64,000 nt of DNA from Immersiella caudata (Eukaryota; Ascomycota; Sordariomycetes; Sordariales; Lasiosphaeriaceae). The stretch covers positions 2,170,001 to 2,234,000 of the forward strand of contig JAULSU010000005.1 in assembly GCA_030512335.1 (NCBI GenBank). Reading direction: 5' to 3'. Under the pieces are notes generated by a model. It worked only from the letters and a program-made list of their open reading frames with translations. It did not search any database and was not told the DNA's origin. Within the stretch, counting starts at the first letter, position 1, and every line of letters starts with the position of its first letter. Below are positions 33,826 to 43,946 of the stretch, piece by piece. The translations under genes and the position numbers were made by a program.

Positions 33826-34329
33826 ATGGGGCAAACACCAGCCAAGAAGGCCCAGATAATACCAGCGCCCGCGCGCCCGGAGCTCATCGGCAAGCGCTCC
33901 GTCTTCCTCGCGGGAACCACCTCCCGAACCTCCGGCCCCGACTGGCGCGAGACGCTAATCGACGCAATCGCCCACCTCCCCGTGACCATCTTCAACCCGC
34001 TGCGCGCAGACTGGGATAGCTCATGGCGGGAGGACGTGGACTTCCCGCCGTTTAGCGAGCAGGTTCATTGGGAGCTGGACATGCAGGAGCGCGCGGATAT
34101 CGTGGTGGTGTATTATGGGCCGGGGACGGATGCGCCGATCAGTTTGTTGGAGCTGGGGCTTTGTGCGCGATCGGGAAAGGCGATTGTGGCGTGTCATCCT
34201 GAGTACAGGAAGAGGGGGAATGTGAGGATTGTGTCGCAGAGGTTGGGGATTCAGTTTTTGGATGCGGATGGGGATTTTGTTGGGGATGTTGCGAGGAGGT
34301 TGATGAGGTTGGTGGAGGAGAGCGAGTAG
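33826..34329 (+). CDS. Nucleoside 2-deoxyribosyltransferase-like protein
   Basis: A 167-residue protein of the nucleoside 2-deoxyribosyltransferase-like (Nuc_deoxyri_tr2) family, a Rossmann-type fold that cleaves or transfers N-glycosidic groups. Features: KRSVFLAGTTSRTSGPDWRE at the first strand-loop, NPLRADWDSSW, the acidic HWELDMQERADIVVVYYGPGTDAPISLLELG block with the conserved Glu, and KAIVACHPEYRKRGNVRI. The start is the first ATG; the frame is open further upstream but without a plausible initiation codon. Short length is normal for the family. No signal peptide. Physiological substrate unknown. Confidence 0.8.
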   Translation: MGQTPAKKAQIIPAPARPELIGKRSVFLAGTTSRTSGPDWRETLIDAIAHLPVTIFNPLRADWDSSWREDVDFPPFSEQVHWELDMQERADIVVVYYGPGTDAPISLLELGLCARSGKAIVACHPEYRKRGNVRIVSQRLGIQFLDADGDFVGDVARRLMRLVEESE

Positions 34330-34987
34330 GGAGCCGGAAATGTCCGTGCTGTCTGGGTGCGGTCTGGGGATTGTTGACGCCCCACTTCGACGCGTGCGCA
34401 AAGAACATGGGCAGGCAGGGTAATGTGTAGTGCATGATGTTGTTAGATTGCTAGTGTCAGCCAGGATCGCGGGTTTACCATTCCATCTCGAAACCATGAT
34501 GCCCCTTCAATATTGCGTTGGGATGCCGAGCGATGGCAAGCGGCACTCCATCGCGGGCCGAAGGCCGATGGGAGTATTTTCGGTTATCCGACAAGGGTCA
34601 CCTGGACGCGGAAACCCCAAGCAACCCCCAGCCAACGGGGAATTCAACGTCTTTCCTATCGCTGTGACGCATCAAAACAGAGTCATGATGACAAAATCTC
34701 ATCAAGCACCTTCCGTCTTTGTTCAGTCATATTGCTTTCTGAGGCCACGGCCTTTTGTTGCTCTGCTTGGCATCACGGCGGCCAGCCGCATGCGCCACAC
34801 CCTGGTAAGCGAAAGCATGGTGGGGCATCAGCCGCGCCGCGCGCCGCCCCGCCGTTCTGGCTTGGGTGGGAACGAAAATTGCACCACCGCAGCGGGCCAG
34901 TCACAACGATTTGACTCATCCTAAAACCGTCCCGTAGCTGCCACGCTGACCTCTTTGATACAGCGAACCTCCTCTCCCCCCGCCTGG
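34330..34987. other. Intergenic, promoter side of CysRS
   Basis: 658 bases. No supported coding region. It should contain the promoter of the cysteinyl-tRNA synthetase gene; I see no clear TATA box. Confidence 0.45.
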
Positions 34988-37849
34988 ATGCGCCCCGCAA
35001 CCCGGCTCCGAACTCTATTCTCTTCTCATCACCCGATTTTTATTCGCGCTCGACTCGTCCGAGGCCGAGCTTTTTCAATGGCGTCAATCACAGTCCACAA
35101 CTCGCTGAAGCCCGGCGGCCCGGTGCCGTTTGTGCCCAGGGAGGAGGGAAAGATCTCTTGGTACGCCTGCGGTAAGGACCACCCCAACCGACTCCACAAC
35201 CATCGCCAGCCGTTGACTGACCCGTGCCAGGCCCAACCGTTTACGACTCCTCGCATCTGGGACACGCAAGGTGAGCCCAGTCTCAGCCAATCAAACCAAT
35301 CATGATGCACTAACATGGGCGAAGAAACTATGTGTCAACAGACATTATCCGGCGCGTGAGTGCATCAAGGAACTCGACTACTTCACCAAGGAGATATCTA
35401 ATTCAAGGCAGATTCTCATGCACCACTTTGGTTTCAAGGTCAACTTTGTCATGAACTACACAGATGTCGACGACAAGATCATCATCAGAGCCAGGAGGAG
35501 ACGTCTGCTCGAGCTGGAGAAGGAAAAGCCGTACAGCACCGAGGAGGTCAGGGACCTGGGTTCGAAAGCTTTCACCGCTTACGCCAAGAGCAACCTGCCT
35601 CTTCTTGAATCGGACTCCGCCCCTCTCGACGAGAACAACTACCAGGAGAGGAAACAGGCTGCATATGGCAAGGTCTTGGCTGGAGGAACTCTGTCTGGGG
35701 AAGGAAAGCCAAGTGATGCCGAAGCCAAGGTGAAGATGCACCTCAACAACCTCGACTCTGCTGCCCTGGCACTCCAGAACGCAACTGGGTACCATGGCGC
35801 CGAGGAGGTCCTGCTTCCCTATCTTGACTCCCTCTACAAGGAGACCATCGACACCAGCGATCAAACCATGTTCACGGATCTCACCAAGGCGATGGAGAAG
35901 GCGTTCGAAAAAGACATGAGCGATCTGAATGTTCTGCCCCCGGACGAGGTCACCCGCGTCACCGAGTATGTCCCGCAGATCGTCAAGTTTGTCGAGACGA
36001 TTGTTGAGAAGGGTTTCGCATACGAGGCAAACGGTTCAGTCTACTTTGATATCTCCGCGTTCGAAAAGGCCGGCAACACATATGCTCGTCTCCGACCTGA
36101 GTCCAAGAACGACAAGGCACTCCAAGAGGAGGGAGAGGGTTCCCTTTCCAAGGGCCTAGAGGGCAAGAAACGATCCGGTGACTTTGCACTGTAGGGAATC
36201 TGCTGCCTTCAGCCCTAATACTTTGCTGACAGTATTTCAGATGGAAGCAGTCCAAGAAGGGAGAGCCCTTCTGGCCTAGCCCATGGGGTCTTGGTCGACC
36301 AGGTTGGCATATCGAGTGCTCTGTGATGGCTTCAGACAAGCTGGGAGAGCAGATGGATATCCACTCTGGCGGTATCGACCTCGCGTTCCCTCACCACGAC
36401 AACGAGCTCGCCCAGAGTGAAGCCCACTTCCATGTCTGTGGCAAGGGGGAGCACACCTGGGTCAAGTACTTCTTGGTGAGAAATGACTTGACATGCGACC
36501 ACATAAATGGCCACTGACAAATTCAAACAGCACATGGGCCATCTGTCGATTGCGGGATCCAAAATGAGCAAGTCCCTGAAAAACTTCCAAACTATCCAAG
36601 ACGCCCTTGCAACAACTTACACGGCACGGAATATGAGAATCGTGTTTTTGATGGGCCGTTGGAATGATGGTGTCGAGATTTCCCCAGATATGCGCAAGCA
36701 GGCAGACAGCTGGGAAACCACGCTTGACGTGAGTCGCAAACCCCGACACAAAGTTCCAAGCTAACGTCATCAGAACTTCTTCACCAACACCAAGGCCAGG
36801 CTCTCGGAGGCTGGAGCTCTAGGTGCCGGAGTCAAGGACCTTTCGCTGGCGGAGGGAAGTGGAAGCGCGCTTCTCACAGAACTTGAACAGGCGAAGAAGG
36901 ATCTCAACGCTGCACTCAGCAACTCATTCGACACCCCTGCTGCCATGCAAGTCATTCTCAGACTCGTCAAGGAGGCCAACAAGTCTTCCGACAGTCTGCC
37001 GGTAATCGAAGCTGTCGCTCGATGGGTCACCAAGATTGTCGGTACCTTCGGCTTGGACGCGAGCGCAAAACCCCCTTACGACGGTCTCGGTTGGGCTTCC
37101 GCGGGGGCCACCAACATCGATCCGAAGGTTGGCATCAAGCCCTACGCCGCCGCGTACGAGAAGGTCAAGCAGGAGGTCGAGGGTCTCGCACTCACAGAGG
37201 AGTCTGTCAAGACTCTCCTCGCCCAGCAGAACCCTGAAGTGGAGTTCTCGGAGCTGGAGAAGAGCGGTGAGAAGGATATCGAGAAGTTGGCGCTGCCATA
37301 CCTCCGTGCGACCTCCCGTCTTCGTGATGAGCTTCGCGGTATTGTTGCGTCCGCAACACTCGAGCCAAAGACGAAGCAAGCGATCCTTTCGTTGAGCGAC
37401 CGCGTCCGTGACTACGACCTGACGGATCTGGGCGTGCAACTCGACGACCAGACTGACAAGCCCAGCTTGATCAAGTTCGTGCCCGCCTCCAGGCTCATTG
37501 CCGCCCGCGAAGAGAAAGCGGCGCTGCTCGCTGAGAAGGCTAGGCAGAAGGAGGAAGGTATGCGTATTCCAACCCGTTCTACAAATGGCATCAGCTGACC
37601 GTTTTATCTTCAGCTCGCAAAGCAAGAGAAAAGGCTGAGGAAGAGAAGTGGGCCAAGGCCAAGGTTCCACCCCAAGACATGTTCAAGAGCGACGCCAACT
37701 ATCAGGAGTGGGATGCTGAAGGTCTTCCTGCCAAGCTGGCCGATGGCAGCGAGGTACCCAAGAGTCAGGTGAAGAAGCTGAAGAAGGAGTGGGATCGGCA
37801 GAAGAAGCTGCATGATGAGTACCTGGTTAAGTTTGGGGCGTCTGCGTGA
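34988..37849 (+). CDS. Cysteinyl-tRNA synthetase, probable dual cytosolic/mitochondrial
   Basis: Charges tRNA-Cys. Eight exons by eye: 34988-35171, 35231-35270, 35325-35355, 35412-36190, 36241-36475, 36531-36728, 36774-37557, 37614-37849; 828 residues from the first ATG. Class I motifs are intact: CGPTVYDSSHLGHA (HIGH-type) spread over exons 1-2, WHIECSVMA, GGIDLAFPHHDNE (zinc ligands) and SKMSKSLKN (KMSKS loop). The C-terminus is Lys-rich, as in eukaryotic enzymes. Two in-frame ATGs lie in exon 1: 34988 adds 30 residues with seven Arg and no acidic residue, ending RAFS, an R-3 type matrix-protease site; 35078 starts MASITVHN, the cytosolic form. Exon 3 is only 31 bp. Confidence 0.95.
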
Positions 37850-38581
37850 TCATGTATTAGGTCACCGTTGGGGCGGACTAGGTTCTCTCGGCTTTGGGGG
37901 CTATTGCTAGACTTGGGTCAGGAGTGAATCTGAAAAGTTTTGTAGCTGTTGCATATCAATACCACTTCTGTTCGTGTTTGTTTGGGCTGTTCTTCGCGTT
38001 TGGGCTGAGTTAGACGGGCCTGTAGCAAGTGAGTTGGATGTTTCGTCTCTTCAACGCTCGGTTTCCAGACCGCTAATCGATGAGAATGTTGACGTTTCCA
38101 AGGACTGAGGGATGGGACAGTGAAGATGAGGTGTAAGCTGGGTCACAATGTAGAAATAGCGGGCGAGCGAGCAAGGCGCAAAGTTGACTTGGCCTTGGCT
38201 AGCGGGGGGGATGCTTGTGCTGTGAGCTGCCTCGTGAAATCGGAAGCCCAGTCGCGATATATGGGTAAGGTCAGGTGACACCCTTTCAGGTCACAGCATC
38301 ACTTGTGGTTCTGTGGCTTAGTGGTTTGAGCGGGCGGTGAGGGCTTAGATGGTTGCTTTTTTTTTGTGCCCCAGCCCGCCAAAGCCGTTGATGGTTACCA
38401 CACTTATTTAATATGGCTACATTCCGATCGAGATGCATATACACTTGGAAGACAGTGACCAGATAGCTAGACACAAATGGATATCAATTCCTGCCATAAC
38501 CAGCGGCAGCTCTATAATACACAGATGGCTGCACCCACTACGCTCGTCACCACGCTCTGTATGCTTCAATGATACGAATCG
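37850..38581. other. Intergenic between convergent CysRS and PIG-T genes
   Basis: 732 bases holding the two 3' UTRs. A T9 run lies near 38358-38366. Nothing else seen. Confidence 0.45.
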
Positions 38582-40507
38582 TCACCCTTTCGTTTCCGTG
38601 ACTGTGGTTTTCCCAACTGCCTTTGCCTTCCCAAGTTTTTCCAACAGCTTGATAAGCTTCCCACCTATCTTCTCCTTTATGGTCGAGCCAATCTCCGGCC
38701 CTTCGTCGGCTGCTACGAACCTCCTGACGAGAATATTGAACATGCCACCGAATGCCAGCGCTATCGCGGTGGACGTGAAAATGATGACGTTGTACGGCAT
38801 ACTGAAGTCGGGAGTGGGCAAGCTACACAGGAGCGATGTTGTGCGCATGTTATAGACGGCGTACCTGGTGCCGTTCTTCTCGGGATTGAGGATGGTGATG
38901 ACGGCGGCTGCCACGTCGAAGCCGCGATTGGCATCTGGGGGATACTCCGTGTAACGGAGAATAGACTTCTCAAAGTCATACGTGAGGAAGACTGTCGAAG
39001 CTGGAGGGACACGCATCCGGACCTCAAGTTGAGTGGCACGAGCGCGGTCCACCGCGGGGCGGTAGTAGACCTCTTTGATGAGGGGCTCCTGCTCGCCAGA
39101 GTGTCCTTCGATGCGCGCCTCGATGGTGTGGAGGTAAATCCGCATGAACCAAGGGAGGCTCTCCATGTAGATGAACTCGACCTTGGTGTCGGGGCTCGGG
39201 TTGCGCAAAATGGTCTGGACGCCGCCCCGCTCCTGGCCGTGTCCGGTAAAGCTTCGTTCAGCATACAGCAGTGGAGTTTCTGGCGTGATGATCTCAGCTG
39301 CCGCACTCCTCGCCGGGTCGTCGCTTTCCAGGCGCGGGAGGATCAACTCAAAGCCAGTCCCTGGCTCAATCTCGAAGCATCGTGACTTTCCGTCAGGGTT
39401 CTTCTTTTCAACGGCCCCGTGGGAGAGGTAGACATGTCGCGACTCCGGGACCTGGAGACAGACCGGAGGCACGCTCGGGTCCGTCAAGGGGCACGTTTCC
39501 CTCATCGACTTGCCGAAGATCTGGTTCAGCGACCACTCTTGGCCGGCAGTGTAATCGACGGGGAAGCAGGTGTCCCCGGAGTGGTACGACTTTGAGCTCT
39601 CGCATTTGAGCTCATGGCCAGGAGGCGGTCGAGGGATCGGGTTGTCTAGAAATGTTAGCATCCATCCTCTCCCTCACTTCCAGGTATTGCTTACCCCTTG
39701 GCCGCTTCGACCGCTCAATGTCGAGGACCATGTCAATGGTCTGCTCAATCTCTAACACGCACTCTCCGCCCGACGGGCAAACTGGGCGAACATCAATCGC
39801 CATGCTCTGCCACGACGCATCAAACAACTTGTGTCCGTCCAGAAGACTCGCGACGCCCGCCTTGCCCTTGCACGGGAGTAGCTTCAAGAACGGTGTCAGG
39901 TTCTCTGTGCACACCACCTCGTGTGGCAGTACTCCGTAAAGCAGGTGCATGTTGTCCATCGTTACATTTGGGTGATTGCCCTCAGGCTGAAAGGACATGA
40001 CGGGTCGGGTTGTCCGGGTGCCGTCGATGAAGTTGAGGGATGCGCAAAACAGGCCCGAGAGGGCATTCGTGAGGGTTCGCCACTTCTGGTCGGCCCTGTT
40101 CCATTTATTAGCGCTCTGCTACACAGCCCCTGACAGGGAAGGTAATCATACTCCTCATCACTTTGGGCCTCAAGCCACGCCCACAGCTCAACACCGGTGC
40201 CTCCCTCGCGTGCGCCATCCCAAGGTCGCGCGCCCCAGCTCTGGGCATCCCACCGCCCCAAGCTGAACCTTAAGTGCAGCTCTCGTGTGCCGGCATGCTG
40301 GAGAATCTGCGCGAGTGAGCGCGGAAAGAGGTCAAAGTTATGCGCCTCGAATGCCGATAGCGTAATGTTGGAGCGAAAGTTAAAGCTCGCGAGGAGGGTC
40401 GACAGCGGGAGCGGTCGGAGCACGAGCTGCTCGTGGTAATCGGACGCGGCGCAGCCGAGGGACGCCGCCGAAAGCAAAGCTAATAACAAGGAAAAGAGTT
40501 GACGCAT
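38582..40507 (-). CDS. GPI16: GPI transamidase subunit PIG-T / Gpi16
   Basis: Subunit of the ER-membrane GPI transamidase that attaches GPI anchors to proteins. 606 residues, exons 40152-40507, 39695-40095 and 38582-39645, all junctions in frame with GT-AG introns of 56 and 49 bp. Seen: a signal peptide (MRQLFSLLLALLSAASLGCA), the N-terminal YHEQLVLRPLP, the conserved NALSGLFCASLNFID and YGVLPHEVVCTENLTPFLKLLPCKGKAG region with the Cys that bonds to Gpi8, lumenal GGVQTILRN, and one C-terminal membrane helix (about 535-557) followed by a short Lys-rich cytosolic tail. Length matches the family. Divergent from LUC7. Confidence 0.95.
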
Positions 40508-40945
40508 TGTGCTCTCACCGCCGTCTGTCCATTGGGGCTAGACAGGGCAATTGCGAAAGAAGGGGAGCGCCGCAATAGTCGTTAATCGTCGTCGAGAGTC
40601 CAACACTTGTTGCGACTTGGCCATCGTGGCTCGGAATTGACATCGGGTCGCACTGGCCACAAAATCTCCTGGCAGGGGTTGTCAGCAGCAGGGATCAGTG
40701 TCCAGGTCGTTCGCCACGGTGGCCCACATTTCCCGAGCTCCCGCTTAGGCGCGCTTATTGGCTGCAACCGCCACGCTTCCCAGCGTCCCAGCCTTACCTG
40801 CGCGGCTGATTTCAACGGCCGGGGAAATTTCAAGAAAGCCATCGTCGCGACATCAACCCTCCTCAACACCACCACAGCGCATCCCAACACCAGCTGCCTG
40901 CGCCAACAATCAGTCCGCGAAAATACCACACCACAAATCCACACT
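40508..40945. promoter_or_regulatory. Divergent promoter of PIG-T and LUC7 genes
   Basis: 438 bases between two housekeeping genes transcribed away from each other. No TATA box is evident. A Ser/Thr-codon-like ACC/CAC-rich tract lies just before the LUC7 start. Confidence 0.45.
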
Positions 40946-41842
40946 ATGGCAGCCGAGCAAAGAAAGCTGCTCGGTACGTCCCCCCCTCCCTCTCCCCTCC
41001 CCAAGCCATCCTAACACCCCCCAGAACAGCTAATGGGCGGCGGCATCTCCTCCCGCGCTGCCCAACTCTCCCTCACCGACCCCAAAGTCTGCCGCTCCTA
41101 CCTAGCCGGCACCTGCCCGCACGACCTCTTCACCAACACCAAGCAAGACCTCGGCCCCTGCACGCGCGTGCATAGCGAAGCCCTCAAAGCCGAGTACGAA
41201 GCTCTCCCCGAATCCGACCGCAAAAAATATGGTTTCGACTACGACTACATGCGCGACCTGCAAAAGTACATTGACGAGTGTAATCGCCGTATCGATGCCG
41301 CGCAGCGAAGGCTGGAGAAGACGCCGGACGAGATTCGCCAGACGAATGTGCTGCTGAAGGCGATTTCCGATTTGGGCGCTACGATCGCGACGGGACTGCT
41401 CGAGGTCGAGATACTCGGGGAGATGGGCGAGGTAGGACGGGCGTACGATGAGTTGTACCGCGTGCGGCAGGCGCAGGCGGCGAAGGGGGAGAGGGAGAGG
41501 GAGTTGAAGGCCTTGTCGGATACGAGCGGGCCGTCGGGACATCAGAAGCTGCAGGTGTGCGATGTGTGCGGGGCGTATTTGAGCAGGTTGGATAATGATC
41601 GGCGGTTGGCGGATCACTTCTTTGGGAAGATGCATTTGGGGTATGCCCAGATGCGTAAGACGTACGATGCGTTTCCGAAGGATATGAGGGGGAGGCAGAG
41701 GCCGATGCAGATGGACGAGGACGGGATGGGAGGTGTGCCGACGGGGCCTGGGGGGTATGGAGGGGATGGGTGGGGCAAGGGGCCGAGGGGTCCTCGCGGG
41801 GGCGGTTACCGAGGACGTGGCCCGAGGCGAGGCGGCTGGTAG
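40946..41842 (+). CDS. LUC7: LUC7-family U1 snRNP splicing factor
   Basis: Splicing factor that steadies U1 snRNP on 5' splice sites. 281 residues; a 28-nt first exon (40946-40973) joins 41025-41842 across a 51 bp intron (AAEQRKLLEQLMG). The first zinc finger is CCCH-type (CRSYLAGTCPHDLF ... CTRVHSE), followed by long coiled-coil helices (DYMRDLQKYIDECNRRIDAAQRRLE) and the second C2H2-type finger (CDVCGAYLSRLDNDRRLADHFFGKMH). The C-terminus is Gly/Arg-rich with RGG repeats instead of the RS domain of animal orthologues. All zinc ligands are present. Confidence 0.95.
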
Positions 41843-42233
41843 TAGAAGAAGCATCGTTGGAGGGTTTGACAGAGCAGGCGAGGTGGGGGCCATGCCACAC
41901 GAGTGTGTGAGCATGCCCCGGACAGCAAGAAATTCTTGTAAGATATGGGATAAGCGTATGCATCCCCGGACAGGCGTTCATACCCGGACAGGAAGATTCT
42001 GATTATTATGAAAGACACGACCATTACAAACAAGAGCGGTGGTTCAAACGCTGTCAATGTTCGTTTCATATATACCTACGCTGGGTACCAAGCTGAGGCC
42101 TAATGATATGGCGTTCGATGCTAGTGTGGCAGCGCTGGGGAGATTGACGTTCACGAAGCTAACTCTCGGTCTCGACCGATGTCGATCCTGTGTGGTATCG
42201 CGGCAGATCCTCTCTGGTCTGTAATGCAACGTC
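41843..42233. other. Intergenic between convergent genes
   Basis: 391 bases holding the 3' ends of LUC7 and of the minus-strand gene. Nothing else seen. Confidence 0.4.
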
Positions 42234-42620
42234 CTAAGCCCACCGAAAGACCCTTCTCTCAAACCATTCTTGTGGTCCCTCCAACCGTTCTTGTGCTACC
42301 TCAAATATGCGACGGACTTCAGAGATCCCATCCTCAGATTGAGGTGGTGATGGTTCCTCAGGTTCGGGGGTTTGAGATTTGGGGCTCTGAGCAGCCATCG
42401 TCCCTGTAGACGTTGGGCCCGGCGTCTTTGGTTCTGGCATCTTGGGTTTCTGCAGATTCGGGGTCTGTGGTGGTGTTGGGAGTTGAGAGCATTCTTGCTG
42501 CGCCGGGTTTCCGGTCGGGGGCCGCTGCGGACCCGAACCTCTCAGCACTCCAGCCCGCAGGTTGAACATGCGGGATGGTTTCGGAGGCGGTGGCGCCCGT
42601 GGCTTCTTGGCCATGTCGGC
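42234..42620 (-). other. In-frame open extension (128 codons) after the UAG of the RGG protein
   Basis: Directly after the UAG stop (42621-42623) of the RGG-rich gene the same frame stays open for 128 codons (Ala-Asp, then a Met-initiated 126-residue stretch from 42614). It starts MAKKPRAPPPPKPS, is rich in Pro, Gln and Glu, and ends with an amphipathic charged segment (EVRRIFEVAQERLEGPQEWF). Composition looks protein-like. Options: a C-terminal extension made by stop-codon readthrough, a separate small gene, or a former C-terminus cut off by a nonsense mutation. The context UAG-G is not a known strong readthrough signal. Confidence 0.35.
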
Positions 42621-43946
42621 CTACGACGGCTTTTTGGCATCCAGCGACGCAGCGACCTCTTCGTCCCACTGGCCTACGGGCGAGAAAGGCCCCATGTCTG
42701 GGGGGACAGCTGTCGCGGTTGGCACGGCGGCAGTGTCGATCTTCTTCGATGCATTTCCAGTAGCACCATCTTCCTTCTTCGCCTTAGGCTTCCCGGCAGA
42801 TGGTAGCGAAGGAAATTCCTCTGCTTTTGGCGCCGCTTGCTTCTTTTGTTGCTTCTCTTGATCTCGAATCGTATTCCAGTTTTGGCTCTGAAGTTGGTGG
42901 CTGTGTCGGTCCTGTCCGTCGCCCTCCACGTCAAACAGCGTACGCCCTCCGCGGCCCCCTCTGCCTCCACGACCACCCCTGCCATGCGATCCCCTTCCCC
43001 TTGGCGCATACCCAGATCCAAAATCGCCGCCATTGTCTCCGGCATCGTCCCCGCCACTAGCATACCTACTGCCAGACAGACCACCACCACCGCGGAGCCC
43101 ACGAATACCACCATGAGCGCTGCGGAAGTTGTCCCTTCCATCCTCTTCCCTTAGTCGATCTTCCTTCCCCTCATCCCAACCACCATCCTTAATGCGCATA
43201 GCATTCATCTTCCTCTCGCGATTCTTCGCCCGCTCATCATCCAGCTTTCGACGATCTTCCTCTGCGGCACGTCTCTTCTTCGCGTCCTCTTCGCGTCGCT
43301 TCTTGGCCTCCTCCTGACTCCGCGCTAAGGCCTGGGCGTGGGCGCTCTCGTCACGCTGTGCCTGTTCGAAGCGACGCGTCTTCTCAGCGTTGACAAGACG
43401 CATCTTTTCCATCTTAGCCGCGAGTTGGTCTTCGGTCAACTTGGTGCGGGGGTTAGCGCCCGAGGCGAGGCGCGCCTCAGAGTTGACGCTCGCGGTGTTG
43501 CTTGAGACATATTTGGCTGGGGTAGCTGACGCGGCGGCGGGCGCTTTGGGCGCTGATGGAGGAGCGGAAGATGTCGCCGGCGTTGTCGACGCGTCGGAAG
43601 CGGGGGCAGGCGCGGTGGCGGGGACAGGTGCAGGTGCGGGGGAGGCCTTTGCGGCGGGCTTGGGATTGCTGTTGTTGTGGTTCGGGGCGCGTGGGCCTTT
43701 GTCAGGACGATTGTGTCGGGATTGAGCTAGTGACTTGGGCGGTTGGGGCTTCGGCGCTGGAGCGGGCGTCTCAACGGCTTGCGGAACGGCTGCTTCTGCT
43801 TGCTCTGTCGTGGCGACTTCTGGCTGTGTTTGGGCTTCGACGGCAGCGGGTGTAACAATGGGAACCTGGTCTTCGGAGGCGATGGGCTCGAAGTCGTCGG
43901 CGAACAGATCATCGTCGGTTCTGCCACCAAACTGGTCGTTTTCCAT
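42621..43946 (-). CDS. RGG-rich, coiled-coil, probable RNA-binding protein
   Basis: A 441-residue hydrophilic protein of unknown precise function. N-terminus acidic (MENDQFGGRTDDDLFADDFEP), then a Pro/Ala-rich disordered stretch (about 45-155), a charged helical or coiled-coil region with repeated EEAKKRREEDAKKRRAAEEDRR (about 190-235), a Gly/Arg block with GRGGRGGRGGRGGR typical of RNA-binding proteins, and a C-terminal segment ending DAKKPS. The motif TEDQLAAKMEKMRLVNAEK before the coiled coil looks conserved. The open frame extends upstream to 44306 but the Met at 43946 is the sensible start. No membrane segment. Single exon. The same frame stays open past its stop codon. Confidence 0.8.
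   Translation of the reverse strand: MENDQFGGRTDDDLFADDFEPIASEDQVPIVTPAAVEAQTQPEVATTEQAEAAVPQAVETPAPAPKPQPPKSLAQSRHNRPDKGPRAPNHNNSNPKPAAKASPAPAPVPATAPAPASDASTTPATSSAPPSAPKAPAAASATPAKYVSSNTASVNSEARLASGANPRTKLTEDQLAAKMEKMRLVNAEKTRRFEQAQRDESAHAQALARSQEEAKKRREEDAKKRRAAEEDRRKLDDERAKNRERKMNAMRIKDGGWDEGKEDRLREEDGRDNFRSAHGGIRGLRGGGGLSGSRYASGGDDAGDNGGDFGSGYAPRGRGSHGRGGRGGRGGRGGRTLFDVEGDGQDRHSHQLQSQNWNTIRDQEKQQKKQAAPKAEEFPSLPSAGKPKAKKEDGATGNASKKIDTAAVPTATAVPPDMGPFSPVGQWDEEVAASLDAKKPS

Noticed and set aside
36924..37670. 248-codon frame antisense to CysRS
   Set aside because: It is a codon-bias shadow of the synthetase; no domain is recognised.
41102..41914. 270-codon minus-strand frame antisense to LUC7
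   Set aside because: LUC7 on the plus strand has intact zinc fingers and splicing; the antisense frame is its shadow.
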